Positions 17,517 to 25,732 of a stretch of DNA of 42,583 bases are shown piece after piece; positions within the stretch are counted from its first letter, which is position 1; each line of letters opens with the position of its first letter. The stretch is taken from contig NZ_JACAFQ010000035.1 of assembly GCF_015354575.1 (NCBI RefSeq), positions 485 to 43,067 of the forward strand, written 5' to 3'. Position numbers and translations under genes: made by a program. The notes under the pieces are model-generated. The model made no database searches, had not been told where the DNA came from, and saw only the letters and a program-made list of their open reading frames with translations. This DNA is from Pseudomonas sp. UFMG81. GTDB taxonomy: Bacteria; Pseudomonadota; Gammaproteobacteria; Pseudomonadales; Pseudomonadaceae.

Positions 17517-20402
17517 ATGAATCGCCTTTTTCACCTGTTGTTGGTGCTGCTCACCCTGTTGCCGCTGGCGGGACAGGGCAATGACAACGTGGGCAGCGCC
17601 ACCGAAGGCATACCGGGCGAGCCGGCCGATCTGCGCATCGCCAACCGTACCGTGTTCACCTTCCACGCCACCTTGCTCGGCGAGTCGCCGACGGCCCGCG
17701 CCCAGCGGGCCACGGCGGTGATCGAAGAGGCCTTGCGCGGCACCGACGAGCTCAAGGTGAGCACCGACTCGATCCTCAACAGCCACATGGTGCTGCTGGG
17801 TGGGCGGCGTGCCTTCATCGTCGCGCCCCAGGACCTCGGGCTGGACGGCGGCGATACGCGCCTGGCCGCCGAGCAGGCCGCAGCCCTGCTGCGCCAGGTG
17901 GTCGATGAGACTGGCGAGGCGCGCAGCCTGCGTTTTCTGCTCAAGGCGCTGGGCTATTCAGCGCTGGCCACGCTGCTGTTCGTGGCGCTGATCAAGGGCG
18001 CCAACCTGGGCCGGCGCAAGCTGCGCGGGCTGTTGCCAAAGCTGATGCGCGAGCGGGCGCACCAGATCCGCGTGGGGCAGCTGCCGCTGTTGGACATGCA
18101 GTACGTGTACCTGCTGATCGACCGCCTGCTGCGCTTGCTCTACTGGGCGGTGGTGCTGCTGCTCAGCTACCAGTGGCTGAGCTTCGTGCTGTCGCAGTTC
18201 CCCTACACCCGGCCCTGGGGCGAAAGTCTCAACGTGCACCTGCTCGACCTGTTGCGCTACCTGCTCGACGGCATCCTGCACGCCATCCCCGGCATCGCCG
18301 TGGCCGTGTTGATCTTCTTCATCGCCAAGGGTATCAGTGGCTTCAGCCGGCGCCTGCTGGAGCGCCTGGCGCGCCCGGGCACGGTCAAGTGGCTGACCGA
18401 AGAGACCCTGCAACCGACCACGCGCCTGACCTCGCTGGCCATCTGGCTGTTCGCCCTGGTGATGGCCTACCCGTACCTGCCGGGTTCCGGCACCGACGCG
18501 TTCAAGGGCTTGTCGGTGCTGCTCGGCCTGATGATTTCCCTGGGCGCCTCCAGCGTGGTAGGGCAGGCCGCGGCGGGCCTGATCCTGACCTACTCGCGCA
18601 CGTTGAAGGCGGGCGAGTACGTGCGGGTGGGCGACAACGAAGGCACGGTGACCGAGGTGGGCATGTTCAACACCACGATCCGCACCGGCCTTGGCGAGGT
18701 GCTGACCTTGCCCAACTCGATGATCACCGGCTCCGTGACCCGCAACTATTCACGCGCGGTGCAGGGCCAGGGGTACATCGTCGACACCGTGGTCACCATT
18801 GGCTACGACACGCCCTGGCGCCAGGTGGAGGCGATGCTGGTGGAGGCTGCCGGGCGTACCGAGGGCATTCTCGAGAAGCCACGGCCGCAGGTGTTTCAGA
18901 CCGGGCTTTCGGACTTCTATCCCGAGTACCGCCTGGTGGCGCAGGCGGTGCCCAGCGAACCCAGGCCACGGGCGGAGCTGTTGAGCTTGTTGCACGCCAA
19001 TATCCAGGATGTGTTCAACGAATATGGCGTGCAGATCATGTCGCCGCATTACCTGGGGGATCCTGCGCAGGAGAAGTGGGTGCCGCGTGAGCAGTGGTAT
19101 ACAGCGCCGGCGCGGGCGGCGCTCGATCTTGAGAGCGCTGCAAACCTATCGGCATGCACCTGTTGGCCCACATGCAATCTCAAGGCATGCACCTGTTGGC
19201 CCACATGCAATCTCAAGGCATGCACCTGTTGGCCCACATGCAATCTCAAGCCATGCCCCTATCGCCCCCCCAAAAAAACCTCACAACCCCGCAATCACCG
19301 GATCGCCATACTGCCGCCGATGCTCCAACGGCGTCATCTCGAACCAGCGCAGGTGGGCACGGCAGAACGACGTGGTGCGCCGATACCCCAGCTCCCCGGC
19401 GATCTGCCCCACGCTCAGGCTGGTCTTGCGCAGCATCTGCTGCGCCTGCCGCCGGCGAATCCCGTCCAGGTAGTCCTCGAAATCGATACCGTCGCTGGCC
19501 AGGCGCCGCTGCAGCGTGCGCGGGTTCAATTCCAGGGCCAGGGCCACCTGCTCCAGGGTGCAGCGCTGGCTGGGCAGCAGCATCAGGATCCTGCGTTCGA
19601 CCTGCGTGCGCAGGCTGTCGTCTGCCGTCTGGTGAGCCTCCAGGTAATGCCGGACGATGGCATGCAAGGCCGCGTCATGCCGGATGCAGTTTTCCAGCAA
19701 CACATCCGCTGGCATCACCAGGCAGTTGTGTGCCTGGCCAAACAGCACCGGGCAGTCGAAATAGCGCTGGTAGCCGGTGGCATCACCCAGCGCCCCATGG
19801 CGCAAGGTCACCGCCCGGGGACGCAGCGGCGTGCCACGCAGCTCGCCGACCAGCAGCAAGGCACCCAACACCGACTTCTCGATGATCTGCGGCGTCTGAT
19901 CGGCGCAGGGTTGGCCATTGTCGAAATACAGCAATGCCTGCCCGGCGCGGTGCTCCAGGCGGTAGTGCAGCGCTGGGCTGTAATGGCGCATGTAGCGGAT
20001 CAGCGCGACCAAGGCATGGCCCACGGTGGGCGCCGAGCTCGCCAGGTGGCGCAGCGGCCCGACCAGGGTCGAACCTTGGCGCAGCGCCAGCTCCAGGCCG
20101 AAGCGCGGCAGGCTCAGGGCCCGGGCGCTGCCTTCGAACAACTGCACCAGGCTCAGGTAGGGCAGGGTCCTGCCATAGTGGCCGACCACCTCCTCGCCGA
20201 TGTGCAGTGGCGCCAGGAACTCTTTTTGCACAGCACCATGCTCGGCCAGCAGCCGGTCGAACTGCAGCAGGGCGCTGCCGCGAATGCTGTCCATGGGATC
20301 GCGTCTCCGATCGTGCCGGGTGCATGCGAAAGCCCCCCACTGCAGCCCGGCGCCGCAGTGGGGGCAGGGCGGCTTACTTCTTCAGGGCCTGGAACGAACT
20401 GA
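17517..20402 (+). CDS. MscS-family mechanosensitive channel with aberrant C-terminal run-on
   Basis: The ATG at 17517 has a good AGGGAG site and a signal peptide (LLLVLLTLLPLAGQG). Membrane segments lie near residues 145-165, 200-230, 250-275 and 305-325. The MscS pore and beta domain follow at about 335-420 (LGLMISLGASSVVGQAAAGL, then TLKAGEYVRVGDNEGTVTEVG and LPNSMITGSVTRNYSR). Homology reaches about residue 533 (EQWYTAPARA). After that no stop occurs: the frame enters a repeat-like sequence, three 33-bp repeats (ACTCWPTCNLK three times), and then runs antisense through the AraC gene to a TGA at 20402, 961 codons in all. The last 430 residues look non-native. The channel part is probably functional or was until recently. 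Confidence 0.7.
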   Translation: MNRLFHLLLVLLTLLPLAGQGNDNVGSATEGIPGEPADLRIANRTVFTFHATLLGESPTARAQRATAVIEEALRGTDELKVSTDSILNSHMVLLGGRRAFIVAPQDLGLDGGDTRLAAEQAAALLRQVVDETGEARSLRFLLKALGYSALATLLFVALIKGANLGRRKLRGLLPKLMRERAHQIRVGQLPLLDMQYVYLLIDRLLRLLYWAVVLLLSYQWLSFVLSQFPYTRPWGESLNVHLLDLLRYLLDGILHAIPGIAVAVLIFFIAKGISGFSRRLLERLARPGTVKWLTEETLQPTTRLTSLAIWLFALVMAYPYLPGSGTDAFKGLSVLLGLMISLGASSVVGQAAAGLILTYSRTLKAGEYVRVGDNEGTVTEVGMFNTTIRTGLGEVLTLPNSMITGSVTRNYSRAVQGQGYIVDTVVTIGYDTPWRQVEAMLVEAAGRTEGILEKPRPQVFQTGLSDFYPEYRLVAQAVPSEPRPRAELLSLLHANIQDVFNEYGVQIMSPHYLGDPAQEKWVPREQWYTAPARAALDLESAANLSACTCWPTCNLKACTCWPTCNLKACTCWPTCNLKPCPYRPPKKTSQPRNHRIAILPPMLQRRHLEPAQVGTAERRGAPIPQLPGDLPHAQAGLAQHLLRLPPANPVQVVLEIDTVAGQAPLQRARVQFQGQGHLLQGAALAGQQHQDPAFDLRAQAVVCRLVSLQVMPDDGMQGRVMPDAVFQQHIRWHHQAVVCLAKQHRAVEIALVAGGITQRPMAQGHRPGTQRRATQLADQQQGTQHRLLDDLRRLIGAGLAIVEIQQCLPGAVLQAVVQRWAVMAHVADQRDQGMAHGGRRARQVAQRPDQGRTLAQRQLQAEARQAQGPGAAFEQLHQAQVGQGPAIVADHLLADVQWRQELFLHSTMLGQQPVELQQGAAANAVHGIASPIVPGACESPPLQPGAAVGAGRLTSSGPGTN
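19116..19145. repeat. Copy of the left-edge repeat motif at the mscS 3' end
   Basis: GCGGCGCTCGATCT at 19116-19129 repeats positions 1-14 exactly, and the GCTGCAA that follows resembles CACTGCAA at positions 21-28. It starts just where the MscS-family protein would be expected to end, suggesting an inserted dispersed repeat. Confidence 0.45.
19151..19249 (+). repeat. Three perfect tandem copies of a 33-bp repeat
   Basis: Copies lie at 19151-19183, 19184-19216 and 19217-19249, starting GGCATGCACCTGTTGGCCCA and ending CAATCTCAA. A degenerate start of a fourth copy (GCCATGCCCCT) follows. Because 33 is a multiple of three, the frame is preserved and several frames stay open across it. There are no spacers, so it is not a CRISPR array. 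Confidence 0.95.
19281..20294 (-). CDS. AraC-family transcriptional regulator
   Basis: This 337-residue regulator has an N-terminal arabinose-binding-type domain (PF12625 style, about residues 20-205) and a C-terminal AraC helix-turn-helix pair (about 235-330: CTLEQVALALELNPRTLQRR, then LSVGQIAGELGYRRTTSFCRA). Regulators of this subgroup often control fatty-acid, lipid or amine genes. The ATG at 20294 has no strong ribosome-binding site. It lies downstream of the lipoprotein and FadL genes on the same strand, separated from them by a hairpin at 20334-20364, so it is likely expressed from its own promoter. Its 3' end abuts the 33-bp repeats, and the whole gene is overlapped antisense by the run-on frame of the channel gene. 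Confidence 0.85.
   Translation of the reverse strand: MDSIRGSALLQFDRLLAEHGAVQKEFLAPLHIGEEVVGHYGRTLPYLSLVQLFEGSARALSLPRFGLELALRQGSTLVGPLRHLASSAPTVGHALVALIRYMRHYSPALHYRLEHRAGQALLYFDNGQPCADQTPQIIEKSVLGALLLVGELRGTPLRPRAVTLRHGALGDATGYQRYFDCPVLFGQAHNCLVMPADVLLENCIRHDAALHAIVRHYLEAHQTADDSLRTQVERRILMLLPSQRCTLEQVALALELNPRTLQRRLASDGIDFEDYLDGIRRRQAQQMLRKTSLSVGQIAGELGYRRTTSFCRAHLRWFEMTPLEHRRQYGDPVIAGL
20334..20364 (-). terminator. Hairpin behind the DUF3313 lipoprotein gene
   Basis: The 10-bp perfect arms CCCCCACTGC and GCAGTGGGGG flank an 11-nt loop, starting 10 nt after the lipoprotein stop codon on the minus strand. The 3' flank on that strand is GCTTTCG, so the U-tract is short and termination may be partial. 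Confidence 0.6.
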
Positions 20403-21042
20403 CCATGTCCTTGGCCCAGCCATCGAGCACGGCCTTGGCATCCTTGGCCTGCATCACCTGCGAGGAGTTATCCAGCTCCGTGCCGGCACCCTTGCGCACC
20501 ACCTCGGCGACCACCTGGTTGCTGTCGCCGTCGATGAACACCGCCTCGGTGGCGATGCTGGTGTCCTGGTCACGAATACCGGTGGCGGTGCTGATGCCGG
20601 CAGCCACCAGGGCGATCGGGATCACCTCGTAGGGGCGCAGGCTCTTGGTCTTGGCGCTGACCGCGGTGATGGCCGGGCGTACCACCAGTACATTCGGGCC
20701 TGGGCTGGTGGCCAGTGGCAGTACCTGGCCGAAGTGGTTCTTCAGGGTCTGGTCGTAGTACTGGGTGATGCCCTGCAAGGTCGACTGCGGGATCTTCTCG
20801 GTCGGTTGCGGTTTCGGGTAGAGCTGGCTGGGCTCGATGTACACGCTCTTGTAGCGCTTGGCATCGACACCCGGCTTGATCCAGCGCATCACCGGCGCGC
20901 CCGAGGGCGACTTGTCTTCCTTGAGCACGCTGTAGTCCTTGAGGAAGCCCGAATACTGGTCGGACTCCACGTACTTGCTCGCGCAGCCTTGCAGCATGAG
21001 CGTGGCAAGGCACAGCGAGGCGGCCAACGTCTTGGTGTTCAT
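20374..21042 (-). CDS. DUF3313 family lipoprotein
   Basis: This 222-residue protein has a lipoprotein signal peptide (residues 1-20, lipobox LMLQGC with C20) and should be anchored in the envelope. The mature part matches the DUF3313 pattern: YSGFLKDYSVLKED near the N-terminus, then VMRWIKPGVDAKRYKSVYIEP and a C-terminal domain ending SSFQALKK. DUF3313 proteins have no established biochemical role. The ribosome-binding site GGAG before the ATG is good. It lies 49 nt behind the FadL-family gene, probably in one operon, which suggests an envelope function related to hydrophobic compound uptake. Confidence 0.8.
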   Translation of the reverse strand: MNTKTLAASLCLATLMLQGCASKYVESDQYSGFLKDYSVLKEDKSPSGAPVMRWIKPGVDAKRYKSVYIEPSQLYPKPQPTEKIPQSTLQGITQYYDQTLKNHFGQVLPLATSPGPNVLVVRPAITAVSAKTKSLRPYEVIPIALVAAGISTATGIRDQDTSIATEAVFIDGDSNQVVAEVVRKGAGTELDNSSQVMQAKDAKAVLDGWAKDMVSSFQALKK

Positions 21043-21091
21043 GCAGCTTCTCCTTCTCTCGATGAACGGTGCCCCGCCCGCGCGGGGAGCC

Positions 21092-22369
21092 TCAGAACCG
21101 CCAGGTGGCACCGCCACCGATGATGTGCAGGGCGCTGTTGTCGTAGCTGCCGGACAGGGTGTTGCCGGAGCGCGCCTTGGTTTGCTGTACGTCCATGTCG
21201 CCGAGCCACACCAGGGTGTAGGCCAGGTGCAGGTCCAGGCCTTCGTCGACCTGGTAGTTGACCCCGGCCGCCAGGCGCCAGGCCTCGCCCATGGGGTTGT
21301 CGACGGTGCGATCCTTGTCGTCGACCGCCGAGCTGTCGTAGCCCAGGCCCATGCTCCAGCGCCACTGTTTGCTGGCCTGGTACTGGGCGCCGATCGAGGC
21401 GTGCCAGGTATCCTTGTACTTGCGGTCGACGGTGCGGCTGGTACCGCCGGCGTTGCTGTCGACCTCCACGCCGACATCACCGAAGTCGCTCCAGTCCTGC
21501 CAATTGAGGCTGCCGAGCAGGGTCCACTGGTCGTCGAGCTGGTGGGCGATGCTGAAGGTCACCGTCTGCGGCACATTGAGGTCCAGCTCCAGGTCGTCCA
21601 CGTCCAGGCGGCGCAGGGCGACGTTGAGCAGGGGGTTGCTGATGTCGCTCAGGTGCGGCTTGTCCTTGAACTCCAGCTTGACCTTGCTGGTGTAGGCCAG
21701 GCCCAGGCGGGTACGGGCATCGAGCTGGTACAGCAGGCCAAGGTTGGCGCCGACGCCCACGTCGGTATCCTTGTACTCCAGCTGGCCATCGGGGCGGTCG
21801 GCCAGGCCCAGCAGGTTGTTGTTGATGGCCATCTCGGTGCGGTAGTAGCCGACCATGATCCGCGGGCCGATGCCGATCGACAGGTCGTCGGTGAACTTGT
21901 AGGCCCAGGTGGGTTGCAGCGAAACGCCGATGACCGCGGCTTCCTGGGTGAAGTAGCGGCCGGCCCAGTCATCGTCGTAGTCCAGGGCCAGGCCGAAGTT
22001 GCCGTACATGCCGAAACCGATGGCCGAGCGCTCGTCTAGCTGGTGGCTGACGAACAGGCTGGCGCCGGGCAGGTACTGCAGGGCGTTGCCGCCCTCGTTG
22101 CCATCGAACTGGTTGCCGCTGTCGCGGGAGAAGCCCAGGTCGCCGAGGATCACCTGTGCGTTGGCATTGATCTGCGTGCCCTTGAGTTGGGTGATGCCGG
22201 CCGGGTTGCTCATCAGCACGCTGGGGTCGTTGGCCAGCGCCGCAGCCCCGGCATTGGCCAGGCCGTTGCCTTCCTGGCCGGCCTCGTAGATGAGGATGCC
22301 GCCGGCCCAGGCGCTGTGGCCCACGCAGCACAGCCCCAAGGTTGCAGTGAGCCTGGCTAGGCGCTTCAT
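21092..22369 (-). CDS. OmpP1/FadL-family outer-membrane transporter
   Basis: This 425-residue outer-membrane beta-barrel has a signal peptide (residues 1-22, ending HSAWA). The N-terminal hatch carries the FadL-type signature AGAAALANDPSVLMSNPAGI, the barrel is built of alternating strands, and the protein ends in WRF with a terminal aromatic. FadL proteins let long-chain fatty acids and other hydrophobic compounds cross the outer membrane; the exact substrate is not known. I chose the ATG at 22369 because the signal peptide begins there. Its own ribosome-binding site is poor, and the start overlaps the stop of a 14-codon leader frame (22366-22410) that does have a strong site. Confidence 0.85.
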   Translation of the reverse strand: MKRLARLTATLGLCCVGHSAWAGGILIYEAGQEGNGLANAGAAALANDPSVLMSNPAGITQLKGTQINANAQVILGDLGFSRDSGNQFDGNEGGNALQYLPGASLFVSHQLDERSAIGFGMYGNFGLALDYDDDWAGRYFTQEAAVIGVSLQPTWAYKFTDDLSIGIGPRIMVGYYRTEMAINNNLLGLADRPDGQLEYKDTDVGVGANLGLLYQLDARTRLGLAYTSKVKLEFKDKPHLSDISNPLLNVALRRLDVDDLELDLNVPQTVTFSIAHQLDDQWTLLGSLNWQDWSDFGDVGVEVDSNAGGTSRTVDRKYKDTWHASIGAQYQASKQWRWSMGLGYDSSAVDDKDRTVDNPMGEAWRLAAGVNYQVDEGLDLHLAYTLVWLGDMDVQQTKARSGNTLSGSYDNSALHIIGGGATWRF

Positions 22370-22410
22370 GGCAGGTCGGCACGGCGGAACAGTTTCTCGA
22401 ACACGCTCAT
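22366..22410 (-). CDS. Putative 14-residue leader peptide coupled to the FadL-family gene
   Basis: ATG at 22410 is preceded by AAGAGGAG at good spacing. It encodes MSVFEKLFRRADLP and ends in TGA overlapping the ATG of the outer-membrane gene (ATGA). The downstream gene lacks a strong ribosome-binding site of its own, so reinitiation from this small frame is plausible. Only sequence signals support it; no homology can be judged. Confidence 0.45.
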   Translation of the reverse strand: MSVFEKLFRRADLP

Positions 22411-22629
22411 CACAGGCTCCTCTTGAATGGAAGCGCTGTACCTTTTCGGCAACTGCCAGCGAACGCCGTTGTGCAGCAAGGCAGACTAGCTGTATTGCAA
22501 CCCGGTGACATGCTCCTTTGGCGACACCCGCGGTGCCACGGAATGAGAAGCAAACGCCGATCACCAGCGTTGATACTTTAGACGACACATTTCGACCCGC
22601 AACTTTGGTTGAGCCCGCTCAGGTGCAAC

Positions 22630-24312
22630 TCAGGCGAACGCGACGATGATCGGCCCGCACACCGCCAGCAACACGTTGGAAATGGCGTAGCAAACGGTGA
22701 AGCCGATGACCGGGGTATTGCTGCCGGACTGTTCGATGATCTTGTTCATCGAGGCCGCTTCGGTTTGCGCCCCGGCCAGTGCACCGAACAGGATCATCGG
22801 GTGCAGGCGCAGCACGTAGCGGCCGAAATACAGCGTGACCAGCGGTGGGATGAGCGTGACCAACGCGCCTGCGAGCAGCAGCGCCAGGCCTTGTTCGCGG
22901 ATCGCCGTCAACGCCGCAGGCCCCGCCAGCAGGCCCACCACGGCACCGAAGGCGGTCAGGCCGAACTCGGAAAACGCCCACTGCGCCGCCGGGGGCAGGG
23001 CGCCGAGCTCGGGGTGTCGTGAGTTGTACCAACCGATCAGCAAACCGGCCAGCAACACACCGCCACCGACCCCCAGCTCCACCGGGATCATCCCGACATG
23101 GGTGGACAACAGCCCGGCCAGCGACCCCAGCACCAGGCCCAGGGAGTGCAAGGCGATGTCGCTGCGGTAGCTGTGCTCGCGGATCCGCCCCAGTTGCGCG
23201 GCCAGGGCCTCGACACTGGTGGCCCGGCCGGTGAGGCTGATGACATCGCCACGGCGCAATACAGTTTGCGGCAGCAGTGGCAAGTCCAGGCCCTGGCGGG
23301 TGATGCCGGTGAGAAAGCAACCCATGCGGTCGGCGCCGATCAACGCCGCCTTGACCTGGTGCAAGGTGCGCCCGGCCAACTGGCGGTTGGTCAGCACGAT
23401 GTCGGCGCTGCGGGTGGGGAAGGACAGGCTGTCGGGGTGGTCCACCTCCGGCCCGATCCAGTCATGCAGGTCGCTGACGGCATCGCGCAGCGCATAGATG
23501 CCGAGGATGTCGCCGGGCTGCAGCGCCAGCGCCGGATCACGGTCCAGGTACTGGCCGGCGCGGGTGACCCGCTCGATGCTCAAGGCCGGGTGGCGCGCCT
23601 CGAAGGCTTCGATGCTCAGGCCCGAGGCCTGGGGTGCCGCCAGCCTGTGGGCACGCACGACGATACGGGTGTAGGGGATGCTGATCGCGTCCTCTTCACG
23701 CTCGATGCCCAGTTCGCGCTCCAGCGCCTGGGCACTGGCACGCAGGTCAACACCGAGCAGGCGCGGCGCCAGGCTGCCGACGAAGACCACCAGGCCGATG
23801 GTGCCGAACACGTAGGTGATGGCGTAGGCCACCGCCATATGGCTGTTGAGCTGGGCCTTGGCCGCCGCGTCCAGGGGCAGTTGGGCGATGGCGCTGCTGG
23901 CGGTACCCATGATCGCGGTGTCGGTGAGCGCACCGGCACCCAGGCCTGCGGTGAAGCCGGCATCGAAACCGTACAGGGCGTTCATCGCCAGGATCACCGC
24001 CAGCGCGGTGGCGCACAGCACCACCGACAGCAGCACCAGCTTGAGCGTGCCGCGGTTGAGGCTGCCGAAGAATTCCGGGCCGCTCTTGAACCCCACCGCG
24101 TAGATGAACAGGGCAAAGAACACCGATTTCAGTTCATGGGGCACTTCAAGGCCGATCTGGCCGATCACCAGCCCCATCAGCAGGGCGCCGGCCACCGAAC
24201 CCAGGTGGAAGCTGCCCAGCTTCACACGGCCCAGCAGGATGCCCAGGGCAATGGCGAGGAACACGGCAATTTCCGGATTGGCACGCAGCGCGCCCAGCAC
24301 CAGCTCGATCAT
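22630..24312 (-). CDS. AspT/YidE/YbjL-type antiporter (putative aspartate-alanine antiporter)
   Basis: This 560-residue transporter has the duplicated AspT/YidE build. About five membrane segments come first, with GAGALTDTAIMGTASSA at residues 125-141. Two central cytoplasmic TrkA-C-like domains follow (about residues 205-380), then a second membrane half containing GALAGAQTEAASMNKI. The two G-A-x-T-(D/E) motifs match the substrate-binding signatures of the family. AspT exchanges aspartate for alanine, but many homologues have unknown substrates. The start at 24312 has AGGGGTGA just upstream. It is divergent from the pqi operon and 260 nt upstream of the FadL-family gene on the same strand. 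Confidence 0.8.
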   Translation of the reverse strand: MIELVLGALRANPEIAVFLAIALGILLGRVKLGSFHLGSVAGALLMGLVIGQIGLEVPHELKSVFFALFIYAVGFKSGPEFFGSLNRGTLKLVLLSVVLCATALAVILAMNALYGFDAGFTAGLGAGALTDTAIMGTASSAIAQLPLDAAAKAQLNSHMAVAYAITYVFGTIGLVVFVGSLAPRLLGVDLRASAQALERELGIEREEDAISIPYTRIVVRAHRLAAPQASGLSIEAFEARHPALSIERVTRAGQYLDRDPALALQPGDILGIYALRDAVSDLHDWIGPEVDHPDSLSFPTRSADIVLTNRQLAGRTLHQVKAALIGADRMGCFLTGITRQGLDLPLLPQTVLRRGDVISLTGRATSVEALAAQLGRIREHSYRSDIALHSLGLVLGSLAGLLSTHVGMIPVELGVGGGVLLAGLLIGWYNSRHPELGALPPAAQWAFSEFGLTAFGAVVGLLAGPAALTAIREQGLALLLAGALVTLIPPLVTLYFGRYVLRLHPMILFGALAGAQTEAASMNKIIEQSGSNTPVIGFTVCYAISNVLLAVCGPIIVAFA

Positions 24313-24500
24313 CGCTCACCCCTCGTTGCAACGGCCTGCGCCGACGGTTCGGCTTGAGTATGTGCGCAATCCAGACGCTGGCCATGGCTGTCGTCAAATG
24401 CCAACGTCGAGGTGGCGCAGATGTCACGTCTGTTGACTAGTCTTGAACCCCAGCACCTGCCCCCTGTGGCGGGCCCTCGGAGTTGTCATCGGGAATACCC

Positions 24501-25097
24501 ATGGCCCAGGCGGACAACCTGATCATTTGCGAGTACTGCGACGCCGTCTACCGGCGCTCGCCCCTGCACCGTCACCAGAGTGCCCTGTGCACCCGCTGTG
24601 GCGGCGTGCTGTATCGGCACAACCCCTTGAGCGTGCAGCAGCGCCTGGCGCTGTGCGTGACCGGCGCAGTGCTGCTGGTGTTCGCCAACGCCTACCCGGT
24701 GATGACCATCAGCATGCGCGGCCTGAGCAATTCGGCCACCCTGTGGGACTCGGTGCTGATCTTGAGCAGCGGCAGCATCACCTTCATCGCCCTGGTGCTG
24801 GCCCTGGCGATCATCTTCGCCCCGGTGTTGCAGATCACCCTGCTGGCCTGGGTGCTGGGCTTCGCCCTGGGCGGCCGGCGCGCGCCGGGCTTTGCCCGCT
24901 GCATGCGCGCGCTGGAAGGGTTGCGGCCCTGGAGCATGCTCGAGGTGTGCCTGCTCGGCGCCATGGTGGCGGTGATCAAGCTGGCGGGGCTGCTCGACGT
25001 GATCCCGGGTATCGGCCTGATCGCCCTGGCGGCCCTGAGCCTGTTGCTGATCTTCATTGCCGGCAAGGATATTCGCGACCTCTGGGGGCAGCTATGA
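24501..25097 (+). CDS. PqiA N-terminal half homologue (paraquat-inducible protein A)
   Basis: This 198-residue membrane protein has an N-terminal four-cysteine zinc-ribbon-like motif (CEYC at about residue 10 and CTRC at about 30). About four membrane helices of the PqiA family follow, with YPVMTISMRG after TM1 and LRPWSMLEVCLLGAMVA. In E. coli PqiA is one protein with two such halves; here they are two genes overlapping by ATGA. With PqiB and PqiC it is thought to form a trans-envelope lipid transport system. The ATG at 24501 has GGGAA upstream; an in-frame TTG at 24483 is less likely. Confidence 0.85.
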   Translation: MAQADNLIICEYCDAVYRRSPLHRHQSALCTRCGGVLYRHNPLSVQQRLALCVTGAVLLVFANAYPVMTISMRGLSNSATLWDSVLILSSGSITFIALVLALAIIFAPVLQITLLAWVLGFALGGRRAPGFARCMRALEGLRPWSMLEVCLLGAMVAVIKLAGLLDVIPGIGLIALAALSLLLIFIAGKDIRDLWGQL

Positions 25098-25732
25098 GTA
25101 CGCCCACGTTGGCCGACGACCTGCACCTGTGCCTGTGCCATGGCTGTGGCCAGGCCTGCGAGCTGGCCCACGACCGGCATCAGTGTGGCCGCTGTGGCGC
25201 ACCGCTGCATCGGCGCAAGGCCAACCCCATCGCCCGGGGCTGGGCGTTCCTGTGCGCCGCGCTGATCTTCTATGTACCGGCCAACGTGCTGCCGGTGATG
25301 CGTACCGAGATGCTCGGCCAGGGCAGCGACAGCACCATCGGTGGTGGGGTGCTGGAGTTCTGGGAGGCGGGGGCGTGGGATATCGCGCTGATCATCTTCA
25401 TCGCCAGCATTGGTGTGCCGGCAATCAAGTTCCTGTCGCTCGGCCTGCTGCTGCTCACCGCCCAGCGCCGTAGCCAGTGGGCGCGGCGCCAGCGCTCGCA
25501 GCTGTTTCGCTTCGTCGAGCTGATCGGCTACTGGTCGATGCTCGACGTCATGGTGGTGGCGCTGGTGGCCGCGCTGGTGCAGTTGCGGGGGCTGGGCACC
25601 ATCGAGCCGCGTCCGGGGATCCTGTTCTTTGGCCTGGTGGTGGTATTGACCATGTTCGCGGCCATGAGCTTCGACCCCCGGCTGATCTGGGATGACACTC
25701 CACACGACCGGGAGCACCGCGATGGCGCATGA
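25094..25732 (+). CDS. PqiA C-terminal half homologue (paraquat-inducible protein A)
   Basis: This 212-residue inner-membrane protein is the second half of the PqiA pair. The zinc-ribbon cysteines CLCHGCGQAC and CGRCGAPLH lie in the first 35 residues. Four membrane segments follow with the family motifs ANVLPVM, GSDSTIGGGVLEFWEAG and YWSMLDVMVVALVAA. The start overlaps the stop of the first half (ATGA) and its end overlaps pqiB by 11 nt, so all three are translationally coupled. Confidence 0.85.
   Translation: MSTPTLADDLHLCLCHGCGQACELAHDRHQCGRCGAPLHRRKANPIARGWAFLCAALIFYVPANVLPVMRTEMLGQGSDSTIGGGVLEFWEAGAWDIALIIFIASIGVPAIKFLSLGLLLLTAQRRSQWARRQRSQLFRFVELIGYWSMLDVMVVALVAALVQLRGLGTIEPRPGILFFGLVVVLTMFAAMSFDPRLIWDDTPHDREHRDGA

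Noticed and set aside
19151..19249. Possible CRISPR array
   Set aside because: The three 33-bp units are directly adjacent without spacers, and no cas genes are present.
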